A model generated the notes under the pieces. The model was not told the origin of the DNA and did not search any database. It worked only from the letters and a program-made list of their open reading frames with translations. DNA of 64,000 nucleotides from Herbaspirillum robiniae (GTDB lineage: Bacteria > Pseudomonadota > Gammaproteobacteria > Burkholderiales > Burkholderiaceae_D). The stretch lies in contig NZ_NJGU01000015.1 of assembly GCF_002213415.1 (NCBI RefSeq), positions 62,001-126,000 on the forward strand, written 5' to 3'. Positions 41,481-52,595 of this stretch are shown piece by piece (the first letter of the stretch is position 1; each line of letters opens with the position of its first letter). Both the position numbers and the translations under genes were made by a program.

Positions 41481-42295
41481 TCACAGGTAGCGCGCCAGCA
41501 GTTTTTTGGTGGCCACGCGCAGCACACGGTCGAACAGGTAGCCCAACAGGCCCAGCGCGATGATGCCGACGAACACCCACTCGGTGCGGCTGAAGTTGCG
41601 GGCGGTCCAGATCAGCGCGCCCAGGCCTTCGCGGGCCGACACGATCTCGGCCGAGACCACGGTCAGGAAGGAGTTGCCCATGGCGATGCGCGCGCCGGTG
41701 ACCATGAAGGGCACGGTCGAAGGCAGGATCACGGTGCTCAGGATCTGCAGCTGGCCCGCGCCCAGCGAAGCGGCCGCGCGCAGGCGCAGCGGGTTGACCG
41801 CCTGCACGCCGGCGATGGTGTTGAGCGTGACGATGAAGACCGTGGTGTAGAAGATCAGCGCGATCTTGGACAGCTCGCCCGGGCCGAGCCAGATCACCGC
41901 GAGGGTGACGAAGGCGATCGGCGGGATGAAGCGGAAGAACTCGATGTAGGGATCGAGCAGCTGGCGCACCGTTTCGAAGCGACCCATGAAGATGCCCAGC
42001 GGCACGCCGACCAGCACGCCCGCGCCCCAGCCGGCCAGGATGCGCCCGGAAGAGGCGATCACCGATTGCTGCAGCGTGCCGTCGCCGATCAGCTCCAGCG
42101 CGGCGGCCCAGGTCATCGAGACCGAGGGCAGGAACAGCGGCGAGGTGGTCATCGACACCAGCTGCCACAGCACCAGGCCGCCGACGATGGCGATGACCGA
42201 GATGAGGAAGGGGCGCGCGGCCTTCAGGCGACGGCCCAGGTGCGATGGCTTGGCCGGCTCCTGCGCCGCCGGCGTGGCTGTCTGGGTAAGCTGCG

Positions 42296-42299
<4 letters not shown>
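41481..42299 (-). CDS. SsuC/TauC-like ABC permease
   Basis: 272-residue permease with about six hydrophobic segments and the EAA loop ASLGAGQLQILSTVILP near residue 165. ATG 42299 has GAGGAG upstream and overlaps the ATPase stop (ATGA); an in-frame start 96 bases further upstream would lie inside the ATPase gene. Member of the nitrate/sulfonate/taurine importer family. Confidence 0.9.
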
Positions 42300-43093
<794 letters not shown>

Positions 43094-43097
43094 GGCC

Positions 43098-44069
43098 TTA
43101 CCCCTTGTAGAAGCCGCGCTGCAGGATCTTGCCCATGTCCACCGGCGCCTTGATGGCTTGCTTGGAGAGCAGGAATTCGCCGATCGCATTGGCGGTCTTG
43201 AGGTCGGCGTCGCTGAAATCGCGTACCACCGGCTCCATGTCCTTGAGCGAGTTGAGGGTCTGCGGCACCGGGATGCGGGTCACCGCCTGCACCGATTGCG
43301 CGGCGCGCGGCGGGTCCTTGCGGGTGATCTCGGCGGCCTCGGCCAGCGCCTTGAGGATATTGCCCGCGACCTCCTTGTTGGTCGCCAGCCAGCCCGCGGT
43401 GGCCGACAGCCACAACGTGCTGGTGTAGCCGACGTCGCCGCAGGTCATCAGCACGTGGCCGCCTTGCTGCACGCCCAGCGTGGGCCAGGGTTCCCAGACG
43501 AAGTAGCCGTCGATGTCGCCGCGCGCCAGCAGCGCGGGCAGTTCCGGCGGACCGGAGCGCACCATCTCGACCTTGGTAGCGTCGATGCCCAGCTTCTTCA
43601 TCGTCAGGCCGGTGACGTACTCGGACACCGAGCCGGCGACGATGCCGAACTTCTTGATCTTGTCGGCCGAGGCGATCTCCTTGCGCGCCACCAGCTTGAG
43701 GTAGGTCTTGGACTGGTAGGTCACGGCCAGCGGGCGCAGCTCGGCGCGCGACAGGCGCACGATGTGGGTCGGCTCGCCCGCGCAGGCCAGGTTGACCTGG
43801 TTGGCCACCAGCGCGTTGAGCGCCTCGCCGCCGTCGGTGTAGGACTGCACGGTGACGTTGGCGCCGTGCTTGGCGAACAGCTTTTCGTTGGCGGCCACGA
43901 AGAAGGCGGTGAACACGGGATCGGCGCCCACGCCGATGGTCACGGGTGCGCCTTGCGCCAGTGCGGGCAAGGTCGGCAGCGTGCCGGCGGCGATCATGGA
44001 GGCTCCCCCCAGGAGCAGGTTGCGGCGGCGTCGAGAAACGGTGGTGTGGGTCACGAGCTTTATCCTCAT
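43098..44069 (-). CDS. SsuA/NMT1-like substrate-binding protein
   Basis: 323-residue periplasmic binding protein. The N-terminus SRRRRNLLLGGASMIAAG resembles a Tat signal (twin Arg then a hydrophobic stretch), with likely cleavage near PALAQ. The two-lobed NMT1/SsuA fold follows. It binds the substrate of the SsuBC-like importer encoded next to it, probably an anionic or aromatic compound handled by the adjacent monooxygenase (inference). Confidence 0.88.
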   Translation of the reverse strand: MRIKLVTHTTVSRRRRNLLLGGASMIAAGTLPTLPALAQGAPVTIGVGADPVFTAFFVAANEKLFAKHGANVTVQSYTDGGEALNALVANQVNLACAGEPTHIVRLSRAELRPLAVTYQSKTYLKLVARKEIASADKIKKFGIVAGSVSEYVTGLTMKKLGIDATKVEMVRSGPPELPALLARGDIDGYFVWEPWPTLGVQQGGHVLMTCGDVGYTSTLWLSATAGWLATNKEVAGNILKALAEAAEITRKDPPRAAQSVQAVTRIPVPQTLNSLKDMEPVVRDFSDADLKTANAIGEFLLSKQAIKAPVDMGKILQRGFYKG

Positions 44070-44152
44070 ATTGGTGTGAGATGGAACGCCAGTGGAGTGG
44101 CGGCGGCGGCCCCGGAGCCGTACAGCGGAATTCCCGCAGGCCGGCAGGCCGC

Positions 44153-44173
44153 GGGAGGCGGCAGGCGCCTCCC
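44153..44173 (-). other. Intercistronic stem-loop before ssuA-like gene
   Basis: 8-bp perfect stem GGGAGGCG/CGCCTCCC with a 5-base loop, in the 145 bases between the monooxygenase gene and the binding-protein gene. No T-run follows, so it is more likely an mRNA processing or stabilising stem than a terminator. Confidence 0.45.
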
Positions 44174-44214
44174 GGTCGGCGCCTGCGAAGTTCGGTGCTG
44201 GGTGAAACCGTTTC

Positions 44215-45423
44215 CTACTTCATCGGCGCCAGTGATGGCATACCCTTCGCAAATACCGCGCCTGCGGTTTCGTAGTTCATTTCCGACAGCGCCGCGTGCT
44301 GCGTCACCACCATGGCGTCGCGCACGATGCGCTGCATGCGGTGGGTACGCTGGATGGCCGCCATGCCGGCCGCCTGGTAGGCTTCGTTGACCACTTCCAT
44401 GGACACCCGCGCGGCATAGGTGGCGGAGAGCTTGAGCAGGGTGTCGAGCTGTTCGGAGACCGGGTTGCCCGCCAGGACCTGGTCCCAGGCGCGGCCGCAG
44501 GCGTCGTAGAAGAACATGCGCGCGCTGCGCCACTTCGCTTCGCCCATCCCCAGTTTGATGCGGTAGTAGGCGCGATCACCAAGTCGGGGCGCGCCCGGCA
44601 TGATCTTGGCGCCGCCGGCCATCTCGGTGACGATGTCCAGTGCCGCGCGCGCCAGGCCGATGTTGACCGCAGCGTGCACTTCGGCCTGGTAGGCCAGCGA
44701 GGGATAGCGATACAGCGGCTCGTCGATCAGCCCCGGGGCGCCGCGCGCGCAGGTCCATTCATGCGCGACGAATTTGTCTTGCAGGCGGGTGTCGTGGCTG
44801 CCGGTGCCTTGCATGCCGACCACGTTCCAGTTGTGCACGATTTCCACTTCCGAGGCCGGCATCACGGCCATGATCGCCGGCGCCGGCACGCCGTCCACCG
44901 GCGGCGCATCGTTCTTGATGCCCACGCCGATCCAGTCGGCGCCCTTGCAGCCGCTGGCGAAATGCCAGCGCCCCGAGATCTTCCAGCCGCCGGGCGCGGC
45001 TTGCGCGCTTTGCAAGGGGTACAGGCCGCCGGCATAGACCTGGTCGGGGCCGCCGGCGTAGATCTGCTGCTGGGTGGCCAGCGGCAGTGGCGCCAGATAG
45101 GTATTGGCCGAGCCGAAGGCCGCGACCCATCCGGCCGAGCCGTCGGCGGCGGAAATGCGCTCCACCATCTGCAAGAATTCGCCCGGCGCCAGCGCCGCGC
45201 CGCCGAAGCGCTTCGGGGTGCTGGCACGGAATATGCCTGCACGTTTCATGGTGGCGATGGCGTCACGCGGCACATAGGTCAGCTGGTCGAACTCGTCGCG
45301 ACGCGCCGTCACCTCGCGGATGATCGCATCCATCTCGGGACTCCATGCGGAAATGCCGGCGGCGCCGGCAGCAGGATCGGACACGGCGGGCGGCGAGGCG
45401 GGTTCGAGCAGCGAGTGGTTCAT
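44215..45423 (-). CDS. Acyl-CoA-dehydrogenase-fold flavin monooxygenase (DszC/SfnC/HpaB group)
   Basis: 402-residue protein with the acyl-CoA dehydrogenase fold: N-terminal helical domain (to about 115), beta domain with GGWKISGRWHFASGCKGADW near 145 and MQGTGSHDTRL near 200, then a C-terminal four-helix bundle. The family's CoA-thioester Glu is not evident, and the neighbours are a flavin reductase and importer. It is therefore best read as the oxygenase of a two-component flavin-dependent monooxygenase, as in DszC or SfnC. It is divergent from the LysR gene. Confidence 0.82.
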   Translation of the reverse strand: MNHSLLEPASPPAVSDPAAGAAGISAWSPEMDAIIREVTARRDEFDQLTYVPRDAIATMKRAGIFRASTPKRFGGAALAPGEFLQMVERISAADGSAGWVAAFGSANTYLAPLPLATQQQIYAGGPDQVYAGGLYPLQSAQAAPGGWKISGRWHFASGCKGADWIGVGIKNDAPPVDGVPAPAIMAVMPASEVEIVHNWNVVGMQGTGSHDTRLQDKFVAHEWTCARGAPGLIDEPLYRYPSLAYQAEVHAAVNIGLARAALDIVTEMAGGAKIMPGAPRLGDRAYYRIKLGMGEAKWRSARMFFYDACGRAWDQVLAGNPVSEQLDTLLKLSATYAARVSMEVVNEAYQAAGMAAIQRTHRMQRIVRDAMVVTQHAALSEMNYETAGAVFAKGMPSLAPMK

Positions 45424-45474
45424 GATGGCTTCAATGGATGGCTGGTGTTGATGGGTTCAGTTTCACGGCTGGTC

Positions 45475-45506
45475 ATGTATTAGTCAAATTCATAATAGTC
45501 ATACAT
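45475..45506. promoter_or_regulatory. Candidate LysR binding site in divergent promoter
   Basis: AT-rich patch with ATGTAT at 45475-45480 and its complement ATACAT at 45501-45506, in the 86 bases between the monooxygenase gene and lysR. CATAAT at 45491 could be a -10 box. It is the only AT-rich region around, and LysR regulators typically bind such sites. Confidence 0.4.
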
Positions 45507-45509
45507 TAA

Positions 45510-46433
45510 ATGAATAGAATTAATACAGAAACCATCGACCTGAACCTGATCCGGGTCTTTCTCGCGATCTGGGATACCAAGAGCCTCACCGGCGCCGGCG
45601 ACAAGCTGTGCCTGACGCAATCGGCCGTCAGCCATGCGCTCAAGCGGCTGCGTTCCGAATTCAACGATCCGCTGTTCGTGCGGGAAGCCAATTCCATGGT
45701 GCCGACCACCGCCGCCACGCAGCTGCAAAGCCCGTTGCGCCAGGCCATCGGCATCATCAACGGCGCCGTGCTGCAATACGCCGCGTTCGATCCGGCGCGC
45801 GCCAGCCGCGTGTTTCGCGTGGCGATGTCGGATGTGTCCGAGTACTACTACCTGCCGCCGCTGCTGGCGGAGCTGGAGACCTCGGCGCCGCAGGTGCGGC
45901 TGGAAGTGGTGAGGCTGGATGTGCGCACGGTCGGCGCGTCGCTCTACACCGGCGACGTCGACCTGGCGGTGGGCTACCTGCCTGGATTAAAGGGAGAGTG
46001 CGAGCACAAATGGCTGTTGACGGACAGCTTCGTCTGCCTGGTGCGGGCCGACCATCCGATCGCCGCCGGGCCGCTCACGCAGGCCGCGTTCGCCGACCAG
46101 CGCTTCATCTATGTGAGCACCGAGGCCACCGGCCACCAGATGGTCGAGCGCTGGCTGGATGAAAGCGGGATTCGCCGCAACACCGCGCTGCAATTGGGAC
46201 ATTTCACGATGGCGCCGGAGATCGTGCGCCAGACCGACCTGGCGGTGATCTATCCGCGCAGCATCGCGCGGCGCGTCAATCGCCTGGGGGAGTTCGCCCT
46301 GCTGGAGCTGCCGTTCGAGACGCCGTCCATCGAAGTGCAGGTGCATACCCATTTGCATTTCGCCAACGACATGGGCATCCAGTGGCTGGCGGGCATGCTG
46401 GTCAACAGGATCTCGTCGCTGGCTGCGGCGTAG
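45510..46433 (+). CDS. LysR-family transcriptional regulator
   Basis: 307-residue regulator with N-terminal winged HTH (SLTGAGDKLCLTQSAVSHAL, about residues 24-43, then LRSEFNDPLFVRE) and a PBP2 effector domain. Start ATG 45510. Transcribed divergently from the monooxygenase/ABC operon, which it probably activates in response to a pathway substrate. A bidirectional terminator follows. Confidence 0.92.
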   Translation: MNRINTETIDLNLIRVFLAIWDTKSLTGAGDKLCLTQSAVSHALKRLRSEFNDPLFVREANSMVPTTAATQLQSPLRQAIGIINGAVLQYAAFDPARASRVFRVAMSDVSEYYYLPPLLAELETSAPQVRLEVVRLDVRTVGASLYTGDVDLAVGYLPGLKGECEHKWLLTDSFVCLVRADHPIAAGPLTQAAFADQRFIYVSTEATGHQMVERWLDESGIRRNTALQLGHFTMAPEIVRQTDLAVIYPRSIARRVNRLGEFALLELPFETPSIEVQVHTHLHFANDMGIQWLAGMLVNRISSLAAA

Positions 46434-46520
46434 CTTGTGGATAAGTTAAGTGTGGGGGTAGGGCAGTATGGGGAAGGAGAGGATGAGGCGGGCAGCTGAG
46501 GTAACTGCTTGCGGAAAAAG

Positions 46521-46549
46521 AAAAAGCCCAGCGCGTGCTGGGCTTTTTT
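46521..46549. terminator. Bidirectional terminator, lysR / tRNA-Pro
   Basis: A-run, stem AGCCCAGC/GCTGGGCT with loop GCGT, then T-run; serves lysR on + and the ispB/tRNA side on -. Confidence 0.85.
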
Positions 46550-46598
46550 CTTTTTTCCTGCGTGTCCGAAGCAAGCCGAATGACTTGCCGGACGAATC

Positions 46599-46675
46599 TG
46601 GTCGGGGTGAGAGGATTCGAACCTCCGGCCTCTACGTCCCGAACGTAGCGCTCTACCAGGCTAAGCTACACCCCG
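46599..46675 (-). tRNA. tRNA-Pro (anticodon CGG)
   Basis: 77-base tRNA read on the minus strand, with acceptor arms CGGGGTG/CACCCCG, anticodon stem CTACG/CGTAG around loop TTCGGGA (anticodon CGG, reading CCG codons), T-loop GGTTCGAATCC and an encoded 3' CCA. It begins 16 bases after the ispB stop and may be processed from the ispB transcript. Confidence 0.95.
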
Positions 46676-46691
46676 TCGAGTGAGAACTGAA

Positions 46692-47681
46692 TCAATGATT
46701 CCGGTCTACTGCGAAAGCCGATAATTCTAACAGGGATTTTTTGAATTGGCTATCCGGAAGTGAAACTATTGCGTCCGCCGCGCGTCGCGCCGCGATTTCG
46801 GCCTGCTCGCGGGTGTAGGCCAGGGCGCCCGAGTGGGTGATGGCGGCCAGCACTTCGTCGAAATGCTGCTCGTCGCCGTTCTCGATACAGGTGCGCACCA
46901 GTTCGCGCTGCTGCGCGGTGCCGTGCTGCATCAGCCAGATCAGCGGCAGCGTGGGCTTGCCTTCGCGCAGGTCGTCGCCGACGTTCTTGCCGATTTCTTC
47001 GCTGTTGCCGGAGTAGTCCAGCACGTCGTCGATGAGCTGGAAGGCGGTGCCGATGGAGCGGCCGTATTCGCCGGCGGCTTCGATGCCGGCTTCATCGGCG
47101 CCGGCGATCAGGGCGCCGATCTGGCTGGCGGCCTCGAACAGCTTGGCGGTCTTGGAGCGGATCACCTGCAGGTAGCCGGACTCGTCGACGTCCGGGTTGT
47201 GCATGTTGAGCAGCTGCAACACTTCGCCCTCGGCGATGACGTTGGTGGCGTCGGCCACGATTTCCATCACGCGGGGGTTGCCCACGCCCACCATCATCTG
47301 GAAGGCGCGCGAGTACAGGAAGTCGCCCACCAGCACCGAGGCGGCGTTGCCGAACATGGCGTTGGCGGTCTGCTTGCCGCGGCGCAGGGAGGATTCGTCG
47401 ACCACATCGTCGTGCAGCAGGGTGGCGGTATGGATGAACTCGATCACCGCCGCCAGCGAGTGGTGGTGCTCGCCCTTGTAGCCGAAGGCGTTGGCGATGA
47501 GCACGACCAGCACCGGGCGCAGGCGCTTGCCGCCGGCGCTGATGATGTATTCGGCCACCTGGTTGACCAGCGGCACCTCCGAGTACAGTTGCCGGCGGAT
47601 GACGGCGTTGACCGCTTCCATGTCGGCGACGATCGGTTGCAGGATGGTTTGTTGCGAAGCGGGTTGTACGGCGGCAGACAA
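46692..47681 (-). CDS. ispB: IspB, polyprenyl (octaprenyl-type) diphosphate synthase
   Basis: Makes the long isoprenoid side chain of ubiquinone. The 329-residue product has the two Asp-rich motifs: DDVVD (first, near residue 93, preceded by LLH) and DDVLD (second, near 218), with GGKRLRP near 50. The start is taken as TTG 47681, which gives the family-length N-terminus; no better ATG exists before LQPIVADM. Divergent from rplU, as in E. coli. Confidence 0.93.
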   Translation of the reverse strand: MSAAVQPASQQTILQPIVADMEAVNAVIRRQLYSEVPLVNQVAEYIISAGGKRLRPVLVVLIANAFGYKGEHHHSLAAVIEFIHTATLLHDDVVDESSLRRGKQTANAMFGNAASVLVGDFLYSRAFQMMVGVGNPRVMEIVADATNVIAEGEVLQLLNMHNPDVDESGYLQVIRSKTAKLFEAASQIGALIAGADEAGIEAAGEYGRSIGTAFQLIDDVLDYSGNSEEIGKNVGDDLREGKPTLPLIWLMQHGTAQQRELVRTCIENGDEQHFDEVLAAITHSGALAYTREQAEIAARRAADAIVSLPDSQFKKSLLELSAFAVDRNH

Positions 47682-47713
47682 GGCGGAACCTGTGGGAAAT
47701 GGGTTATCACGAG

Positions 47714-47719
47714 ATTATA
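47714..47719 (-). promoter_or_regulatory. Candidate ispB -10 box
   Basis: Perfect TATAAT on the minus strand, about 33 bases before the ispB TTG. The -35 region is weak (TTTGGC about 20 bases upstream). The leader would be about 25 bases. Confidence 0.45.
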
Positions 47720-47884
47720 CGATGACAACGCGTCCCCACGCCAAAGGCGGTGGCGACGGATTTTCCGGGATTCCCGTGCTGCGGGGAAACTTTTGGCCGG
47801 ATGGGCCTTGCCAGGGCTGCAACGGTGCCTGATTGTCCTTCCGGAAACTGTGTTGCGTTGCGGTCTACGCGGCGCCCAAGCCCT

Positions 47885-47913
47885 TTGACCGAGGAGCTAA
47901 GTCTATGTATAAT
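47885..47913 (+). promoter_or_regulatory. Strong sigma-70 promoter for rplU-rpmA
   Basis: TTGACC at 47885-47890, a 17-base spacer and TATAAT at 47908-47913: a near-consensus housekeeping promoter. Expected transcription start near 47920 leaves a 76-base leader to rplU. The rest of the 314-base ispB/rplU divergent region holds only the ispB promoter. Confidence 0.88.
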
Positions 47914-47995
47914 TTGGGGTTTTCCTGTTTCGCCAGCAATTTATCGCAGGGCGCGCAGGAGAAAATCGTTCATTAATCATTCGATGAGGTTTCAC

Positions 47996-48307
47996 ATGTA
48001 CGCGGTCATAAAAACCGGCGGCAAACAATACAAAGTTGCTGCTGGCGAAAAACTCAAAGTAGAACAGATACCGGCTGACATTGGCTCCGAAATCACTTTG
48101 GATCAGGTGCTCGCAGTGGGCGCCGGCGAAACCGTCAAGTTCGGTGCGCCGCTGGTCGCAGGTGCAACGGTGCTGGCTACTGTGGTAGCGCAAGGTCGCC
48201 ATGACAAGGTCCGTATCTTCAAGATGCGTCGCCGTAAGCACTATCAGAAGCGTCAAGGCCACCGTCAGAACTACACCGAACTGCAAATCGTCTCGATCAA
48301 CGCTTAA
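47996..48307 (+). CDS. rplU: Ribosomal protein bL21
   Basis: 103-residue 50S subunit protein bL21, starting [14 protein letters not shown] and containing [20 protein letters not shown] near residue 75, which are bL21 signatures. ATG 47996 has GATGAGG upstream. A longer frame upstream crosses the promoter and is not used. rpmA follows, the universal rplU-rpmA pair. Confidence 0.98.
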   Translation: MYAVIKTGGKQYKVAAGEKLKVEQIPADIGSEITLDQVLAVGAGETVKFGAPLVAGATVLATVVAQGRHDKVRIFKMRRRKHYQKRQGHRQNYTELQIVSINA

Positions 48308-48367
48308 TTGCGTTGCACATCGGGATCCGGTTCACCAGTTCAATTCAAAGTAATCAAGGAGTCTTAA

Positions 48368-48625
48368 ATGGCACACAAAAAAGGCGGCGGCACTACGCGC
48401 AACGGCCGTGATTCAGAATCGAAGCGCCTCGGCGTCAAGGTTTACGGCGGCCAAGTGATCAACGCAGGCGGCATCATCGTGCGTCAACGCGGCACCCGCG
48501 TCCACGCTGGTGAAAACGTCGGCGTCGGCAAGGACCACACCCTGTTCGCCCTGAAGGACGGCAAGGTGAAGTTCGTTGTCAAGGGCCTGCAACAGCGCCA
48601 GTACGCTACCGTCGTCACGGCTTAA
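48368..48625 (+). CDS. rpmA: Ribosomal protein bL27
   Basis: 85-residue 50S protein bL27, starting [20 protein letters not shown] as in all bL27; its flexible N-terminus reaches the peptidyl transferase centre. AAGGAG lies eight bases before the ATG. A terminator at 48664 ends the rplU-rpmA message before obgE. Confidence 0.98.
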   Translation: MAHKKGGGTTRNGRDSESKRLGVKVYGGQVINAGGIIVRQRGTRVHAGENVGVGKDHTLFALKDGKVKFVVKGLQQRQYATVVTA

Positions 48626-48663
48626 GCGTATCGGGCCATCCGGCTTCGGCCGGAACAGGCATC

Positions 48664-48695
48664 AAAAAAGGCTCTGCCCCTGGTGGAGCCTTTTT
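48664..48695 (+). terminator. Intrinsic terminator after rpmA
   Basis: A-run, stem AAGGCTC/GAGCCTT with an 11-base loop, T-run. Confidence 0.85.
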
Positions 48696-48705
48696 AGTTT
48701 TTTGA

Positions 48706-49899
<1,194 letters not shown>

Positions 49900-49994
49900 G
49901 CAATTGCGCCGGTCGCGCTGCCCCCACGGGCGGCTGCGCGGCCGTTCCGTTCAGGCTATCATCTCCGCTTTCGGATTTCGCGTCTCAGAACAAT

Positions 49995-51113
49995 ATGCAA
50001 TCGGTCATTCAAAGCGCCAAACGGCTGATCATCAAGGTAGGTTCATCGCTGGTCACCAATGACGGCAAGGGCTTGGACGCCGGCGCCATCGCGCGCTGGG
50101 CCGAGCAGATCGCGCAGTTGCGCGCGCTGGGCAAGGAAGTGGTGCTGGTCAGCTCCGGCGCCGTGGCCGAGGGCATGCAGCGCCTGGGCTTTGACAAGCG
50201 CCCCACCGGCATCCATCACCTGCAGGCCTGCGCCGCCGTCGGCCAGATGGGCCTGGCGCAGATCTACGAAACGAGTTTCCGCAAGCACGAACTGCACACC
50301 GCCCAGGTGCTGCTGACCCACGCCGACCTGGCCGACCGCGAGCGCTATCTGAACGCGCGCTCCACGCTGTTTGCGCTGCTGCAGCTGGGCGTGGTCCCGG
50401 TCATCAACGAGAACGACACGGTCGTCACCGATGAAATCAAGTTCGGCGACAACGACACGCTGGGCGCGCTGGTGGCCAACCTGATCGAAGCCGACGCGCT
50501 GGTGATCCTGACCGACCAGCCTGGCCTGTTCACCGCCGATCCGCGCAAGGATCCGGCCGCGACCTTGATCACCGAGGCGCGCGCGGGCGACCCCGCGCTG
50601 GAGCTGATCGCCGGCGGCACCGGCACCGGCATCGGCCGCGGCGGCATGCTGACCAAGATCCTCGCGGCCAAGCGCGCGGCCACTTCGGGCGCGCATACCG
50701 TGATCGCCTGGGGCCGCGAAGAGAGCGTGCTGACCCGCCTGGCCGCGGGCGAAGCGATCGGCACCCAGTTGAACGCCGAGACCGCGCAGCTGACCGCGCG
50801 CAAGCAATGGATGGCCGACCACCTGCAGACCGCCGGTCGCGTGGTGCTGGACGCCGGCGCAGTGCAGAAGCTGACTTCGGAAGGCAAATCCCTGCTGCCC
50901 ATCGGCGTGGTGGAAGTGGCCGGCGAGTTCGGCCGCGGCGACGTGATCACCTGCGTGGACGCATCCGGCCGGGCGATCGCGCGCGGCATGAGCAACTACA
51001 CCAGCTCGGACGCGCGCCGCATCATCCGCCATCCGTCCTCGGAAATCCACGCCATCCTCGGGTTCGTGGAGGAGCCGGAGCTGGTCCACCGCGACAACAT
51101 GGTGCTGCTCTGA
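49995..51113 (+). CDS. proB: ProB, glutamate 5-kinase
   Basis: First enzyme of proline biosynthesis. The 372-residue product has the amino acid kinase domain ([10 protein letters not shown] near residue 12, [17 protein letters not shown] near 137 and [12 protein letters not shown] near 211) and a C-terminal PUA domain (from about 280, LLPIGVVEV). A TATCAT at 49957 is a possible -10. Follows obgE by 95 bases. A bidirectional terminator follows. Confidence 0.96.
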   Translation: MQSVIQSAKRLIIKVGSSLVTNDGKGLDAGAIARWAEQIAQLRALGKEVVLVSSGAVAEGMQRLGFDKRPTGIHHLQACAAVGQMGLAQIYETSFRKHELHTAQVLLTHADLADRERYLNARSTLFALLQLGVVPVINENDTVVTDEIKFGDNDTLGALVANLIEADALVILTDQPGLFTADPRKDPAATLITEARAGDPALELIAGGTGTGIGRGGMLTKILAAKRAATSGAHTVIAWGREESVLTRLAAGEAIGTQLNAETAQLTARKQWMADHLQTAGRVVLDAGAVQKLTSEGKSLLPIGVVEVAGEFGRGDVITCVDASGRAIARGMSNYTSSDARRIIRHPSSEIHAILGFVEEPELVHRDNMVLL

Positions 51114-51138
51114 TCAGGTCGGAAATTGTATAAACGAT

Positions 51139-51167
51139 AAAAAAGCGCGGCCATGCCGCGCTTTTTT
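51139..51167. terminator. Bidirectional terminator, proB / CNP1-like gene
   Basis: A-run, stem GCGCGGC/GCCGCGC with loop CAT, T-run of six; lies between convergent genes. Confidence 0.9.
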
Positions 51168-51199
51168 CATGGCGCCCCGGAAGGGCGTTTCGCGTCGGT

Positions 51200-51784
51200 T
51201 CAGCGGCGTACCGGATCGATGCGCGTCTGCGACTTCAGGCGGGCGACGATGCTCTTGAGGTTCTCGTTGTCGGCGATCATCTTGCCGTCGCAGAAGTAGT
51301 CGCGGAACAGCGCGCCGTCGATGCGGTTGACGCCGATGTCGCGGATCGGCTGCCATTTGTCGCGGCGCGAGCGCGACCACTTGCCGTCCGGATGGCCGAA
51401 GGCGTAGGTCTTCTTTTCCCAGGTCTCGCAACGCATGCCTTCATACATGACGTTGACGGCGCCGCCTTCGGTGCGGGTCACGACCGTGTAGCGGACCACC
51501 TTGTCGCCGCCGATGGAGACCGAGTTCAGGTCCACATAGGCCTTCATGGTGGCGTTGGGGCTGAGGTAGAACTCGGCCAGGTTCTGGTCCTGCGGCGTGG
51601 GCGGCAGCTGCACGGCGATTTCCTGCCAGGGCTTTTCTTCGTCGTCGAAGTCCTCGTCCAGGCTTTGCGCCAGCGTGCCGGCGCAGGCGGCGGCCAGCGA
51701 GCACGCCAGCACGGCGCGGCGCAGCAGGCGCAGATTGGAGGAGGACGATTTGGCGTACTGCTGGGGCTGCTGGAACGATGGCAT
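51200..51784 (-). CDS. CNP1-like secreted protein
   Basis: 194-residue protein with a signal peptide (hydrophobic core about residues 22-36, likely cleavage after TLAQ). Downstream, YLSPNATMKAYVDLNSVSI and EGMRCETWEKKTYAFG match the CNP1-like family found in Neisseria and Burkholderiales; function is unknown. ATG 51784 lies five bases from the rppH stop, so they share a message. Confidence 0.8.
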   Translation of the reverse strand: MPSFQQPQQYAKSSSSNLRLLRRAVLACSLAAACAGTLAQSLDEDFDDEEKPWQEIAVQLPPTPQDQNLAEFYLSPNATMKAYVDLNSVSIGGDKVVRYTVVTRTEGGAVNVMYEGMRCETWEKKTYAFGHPDGKWSRSRRDKWQPIRDIGVNRIDGALFRDYFCDGKMIADNENLKSIVARLKSQTRIDPVRR

Positions 51785-51789
51785 GGGAC

Positions 51790-52368
51790 TCACTTGGTGT
51801 CGGGCGAAGGGGCTGCGTCGGGCGGCAAGGCCTGTTGCGGCTGGTTCTTGTGCTGGTTGCCGGGGCGCGCGCCGCGCGGGTGCGGACCATGCGAAGGGCG
51901 ATTCAGGAAGCGCGAGAGCTCCTGCAGCGCCTGCTGGTAGACCTCGCGCTTGAACTCGATCACCACGTCCAGCGGGACCCAGTAGTCGTGCCAGCGCCAG
52001 GCGTCGAATTCGGGATGCGAGGTGCCGCGCAGGTTGACGTCGCAGTCGCGGCCGACCATGCGCAGCAGGAACCAGATCTGTTTCTGGCCGCGATAATGGC
52101 CGCGCACTTCGCGCTTGATGAAATGGTCGGGGACTTCGTAACGCAGCCAGTCGCGGGTGCGGCCGATGATCTTCACATGTTCGGCGCGCAGGCCGATTTC
52201 CTCTTCGAGCTCGCGGAACATCGCCTGCTCGGGCGTCTCGCCGTGCTTGATGCCGCCTTGCGGAAATTGCCATGAGTGCTCGCGCACGCGCTTGCCCCAC
52301 CACACCTCGTTCTGGGCGTTGAGCAGAATGATGCCGACGTTCGGGCGAAAGCCTTCTCGATCCAGCAT
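51790..52368 (-). CDS. rppH: RppH, RNA 5' pyrophosphohydrolase
   Basis: 192-residue Nudix enzyme that removes pyrophosphate from mRNA 5' ends and starts RNA decay. The Nudix box [20 protein letters not shown] lies near residue 41; [15 protein letters not shown] at the N-terminus and [21 protein letters not shown] near 140 are RppH-specific. ATG 52368 begins this N-terminus. The Pro/Gln-rich C-terminal tail (about 35 residues) is variable. Divergent from proS. Confidence 0.95.
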   Translation of the reverse strand: MLDREGFRPNVGIILLNAQNEVWWGKRVREHSWQFPQGGIKHGETPEQAMFRELEEEIGLRAEHVKIIGRTRDWLRYEVPDHFIKREVRGHYRGQKQIWFLLRMVGRDCDVNLRGTSHPEFDAWRWHDYWVPLDVVIEFKREVYQQALQELSRFLNRPSHGPHPRGARPGNQHKNQPQQALPPDAAPSPDTK

Positions 52369-52595
52369 GGTGTACCTCAAAACTTTCTGCGGCTGGACGT
52401 CCCTCTCAGGCGGACTCGTGCGACTGCGCGCGCGGCCGGAACGGCAGCGCGGCGGGCGCGTCAGGAGCAATCACATCGATAAGCGGATGTCATTGAAACT
52501 AGGACCAATTCTGCAAAGAGTGGGCGCATCAGCCAGCTAATCCTTTAAAATTAGAACGATTATAACCCTCCTCTTTTTAAAAAGAACCGACCGTC

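Noticed and set aside
46468-46683. Short plus-strand frame overlapping the tRNA-Pro
   Set aside because: It runs through the terminator and the antisense of the tRNA; no Shine-Dalgarno or family.
49957-49962. TATCAT as the proB -10 box
   Set aside because: No -35 found; read-through from obgE is equally likely.
52561-52566. TATAAC as the proS -10 box
   Set aside because: No acceptable -35 at 16-18 bases; mentioned only in the gene entry.
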